NCBI GenBank assembly: GCA_016744695.1 | Contig: JADGDV010000013.1 | Coordinates: 1-64,000 of the forward strand | Source: Hahellaceae bacterium | GTDB taxonomy: Bacteria; Pseudomonadota; Gammaproteobacteria; Pseudomonadales; Oleiphilaceae | Reading direction: 5' to 3' | DNA length: 64,000 bases | In this document: piece by piece, positions 62,460-64,000 of the stretch | Position numbering within the stretch: position 1 is the first letter of the stretch | Layout of the letters: each line of letters begins with the position of its first letter | Notes under the pieces: model-generated | The model's input: the letters and a program-made list of their open reading frames with translations, nothing else | Databases searched by the model: none | Told to the model about the DNA's origin: nothing | Translations under genes and position numbers: made by a program

Positions 62460-64000
62460 ATGATGAAAGCTAGATTATTACCACTTACCACACTACTGCT
62501 AGCTCTATTCTTAGTGACGGGGTGCGCGAGCACTCCGCCAATCACATCTACAGCAGCCATTGCAACCGCTCACCCTCTTGCTACACAAGCAGGGTTCCGA
62601 GCACTAGACCAAGGAGGGAATGCCTTTGATGCGGCCGTTGCTGCAGCTTCCGTATTATCTGTCGTTGAGCCCTATAGTGCAGGCCTTGGTGGTGGAGGGT
62701 TCTGGTTACTTCAAGACAAAAACGGAAAATCAGTCGTTATTGATGCCCGAGAAAAAGCACCAGAACACGCTCACAGAAATATGTACATCAACAAAAGCGG
62801 CGAACTGCTTCCAGATCACCCCTCAATCAATGGGCCAATGGCTGCGGCTATCCCGGGTCAAGCTGCGGCTTTTGCTCACATATCAAAACATTACGGAATC
62901 CGCCCTTTAGCAGCAAACCTTTCCGACGCCGTTCGGTTCGCAAATGAAGGTTTTCGGGTCGACAAAAAATACCAAATACAAGCAGGCTACCGCTTGGAAG
63001 CCCTCAAACAACACCCCTACTCTAAAAAAATATTTTTAGAAAATGGAGAGGTACCGTCTAAGAATTTTATCGTTAAGCAACCCAAGTTAGCAGGCACTCT
63101 TCGTTTACTTGGCAGGAAAGGACACGAGGGGTTTTACACAGGGTTATTTGCTGAAAATCTTGTAGCCGATATCAATGCGAGTGGCGGCTTGTGGACACTT
63201 GAAGACCTTAATGAGTACCAAGTTATTGAACGCCCCCCGATAGTTTTTAAATATAAAGGCAGCACCATTATAAGCCCACCGCCACCATCATCTGGAGGGG
63301 TTGCTCTACAGCAAATGCTTAATATTTTTGAGCGGTTTGACACCAGTGAAATAAGTAAGGTTAAAAGAACTCATCTTATTACAGAGATTATGCGCCGAGC
63401 ATACCGAGACAGAGCAGAATGGCTAGGGGATACAGATTTTGTTGAGGTTCCTTTTAAGCAACTGACCTCTAACCCCTACCTAAACTACCTAGCAAGTACA
63501 ATTGACCTAACAAAGGCTACGCCAAGCAATCAGTTATCACCCGCTGGATACGGAGACGAAGGCACACATACAACTCATTTATCAATAGTCGACAAGTGGG
63601 GAAATAAAGTCTCCGCCACACTCAGTATCAACCTCCCCTTTGGATCAGCATTTACGTCTTCATCTACTGGCGTACTACTTAATAACGAGATGGATGATTT
63701 CTCAATTAAGCCAGGCACACCAAATGCCTACGGTCTAGTAGGAAATGACCAGAATGCCATTGCCCCAAAGAAGCGTCCATTATCCAGCATGACCCCAATA
63801 ATTATAGAATCTCCTGAATCTTCGGCTATTATTGGCACCCCCGGCGGTAGTCGAATTATTACGATGGTTTTACTGGGAGTACTAGATTACATGGATCAAA
63901 AAACCGCCGACGAATGGGTGAACACCCCTCGATTTCATCATCAGTACCTCCCTGACGTCATTCAACATGAACCTGATACGTTTACCAAAAATGAAGTACG
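62460..64000 (+). CDS. ggt: Gamma-glutamyltransferase, lipoprotein form (3' end outside the window)
   Basis: An open frame to the end of the window, at least 513 codons. Two ATGs lie in tandem (62460, 62463). A signal sequence ends in a lipobox TGC (Cys22), so the enzyme is predicted to be anchored to a membrane facing the periplasm. The family opening is ATAHPLATQAGFRALDQGGN, with AAIPGQAAAFAHI further on. The autoprocessing Thr that becomes the nucleophile is the first Thr of TTHLSIVD (codon 63570-63572), followed by NKVSATLSIN and GTPGGSRIITMVL. It cleaves glutathione and transfers the gamma-glutamyl group. It follows the ferredoxin gene by 44 bp. Confidence 0.93.
   Translation, partial: MMKARLLPLTTLLLALFLVTGCASTPPITSTAAIATAHPLATQAGFRALDQGGNAFDAAVAAASVLSVVEPYSAGLGGGGFWLLQDKNGKSVVIDAREKAPEHAHRNMYINKSGELLPDHPSINGPMAAAIPGQAAAFAHISKHYGIRPLAANLSDAVRFANEGFRVDKKYQIQAGYRLEALKQHPYSKKIFLENGEVPSKNFIVKQPKLAGTLRLLGRKGHEGFYTGLFAENLVADINASGGLWTLEDLNEYQVIERPPIVFKYKGSTIISPPPPSSGGVALQQMLNIFERFDTSEISKVKRTHLITEIMRRAYRDRAEWLGDTDFVEVPFKQLTSNPYLNYLASTIDLTKATPSNQLSPAGYGDEGTHTTHLSIVDKWGNKVSATLSINLPFGSAFTSSSTGVLLNNEMDDFSIKPGTPNAYGLVGNDQNAIAPKKRPLSSMTPIIIESPESSAIIGTPGGSRIITMVLLGVLDYMDQKTADEWVNTPRFHHQYLPDVIQHEPDTFTKNEV

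Overview
This window looks like chromosomal DNA of a gammaproteobacterium of the Pseudomonas / Oceanospirillales / Marinobacter type. It is fairly AT-rich, densely coded and mostly on the minus strand. The assignment rests on gene order. Several blocks match arrangements familiar from Pseudomonas and its marine relatives: fimU-pilVWXY1-pilin next to ispH-fkpB-lspA-ileS-ribF-murJ; rplU-rpmA-obgE-proB beside ispB; nrdR-ribD-ribE-ribBA-ribH-nusB-thiL-pgpA; hemE-gltDB-damX-aroB-aroK-pilQPONM-mrcA; and an aldehyde dehydrogenase-coaD-ferredoxin-ggt block. A WS/DGAT-type acyltransferase (wax ester or triacylglycerol storage) and a TetR-controlled aldehyde dehydrogenase fit a marine lipid- or hydrocarbon-using lifestyle, but I cannot name the species.

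Layout. 1-8.8 kb: type IV pilus minor-pilin operon read leftwards (fimU, pilV, pilW, pilX, a large pilY1, a pilin), met tail to tail by a PilE orthologue on the plus strand. 9.0-16.9 kb: a small secreted four-cysteine protein, then ispH, fkpB, lspA, ileS, ribF and murJ. 17.1-20.6 kb: rpsT (+) converging on proB, obgE, rpmA and rplU. 20.9-25.5 kb: ispB, the acyltransferase, a DUF2057-type lipoprotein, a tiny conserved ORF and pgpA. 25.5-32.4 kb: thiL, nusB, the riboflavin genes, nrdR and glyA. 32.5-37.6 kb: ettA, a PilZ protein, radA and metY. 37.6-37.7 kb: an inverted pair of REP-like palindromes. 37.7-53.4 kb: hemE, gltD, gltB, damX, aroB, aroK and the pilMNOPQ secretin operon. 53.6-64 kb: mrcA, an exo/endonuclease-family protein, dsbA, cytochrome c4, engB, a TetR regulator, an aldehyde dehydrogenase, coaD, ferredoxin and a truncated ggt.

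Functionally the window combines two halves of one machine with core metabolism. The pilMNOPQ alignment/secretin complex and the minor pilin/PilY1 tip complex are about 40 kb apart. LspA serves the lipoproteins encoded here (PilP, the DUF2057 protein, Ggt). RibF uses riboflavin from the rib operon. IspH supplies the isoprenoid precursors used by IspB.

I saw no rRNA, tRNA, CRISPR array, prophage, transposase or defence island. Most of the window is ordinary core genome. The points most worth a second look are the unusual PilY1 architecture (interrupted VWA domain plus an Ala/Tyr-rich insert), the exact Cys-X10 periodicity of a small secreted protein, the REP/BIME pair, a palindrome placed exactly between the -35 and -10 boxes of the aldehyde dehydrogenase promoter, a terminator whose loop contains the damX stop codon, and a GTP-cyclohydrolase-like domain lacking its metal ligands.
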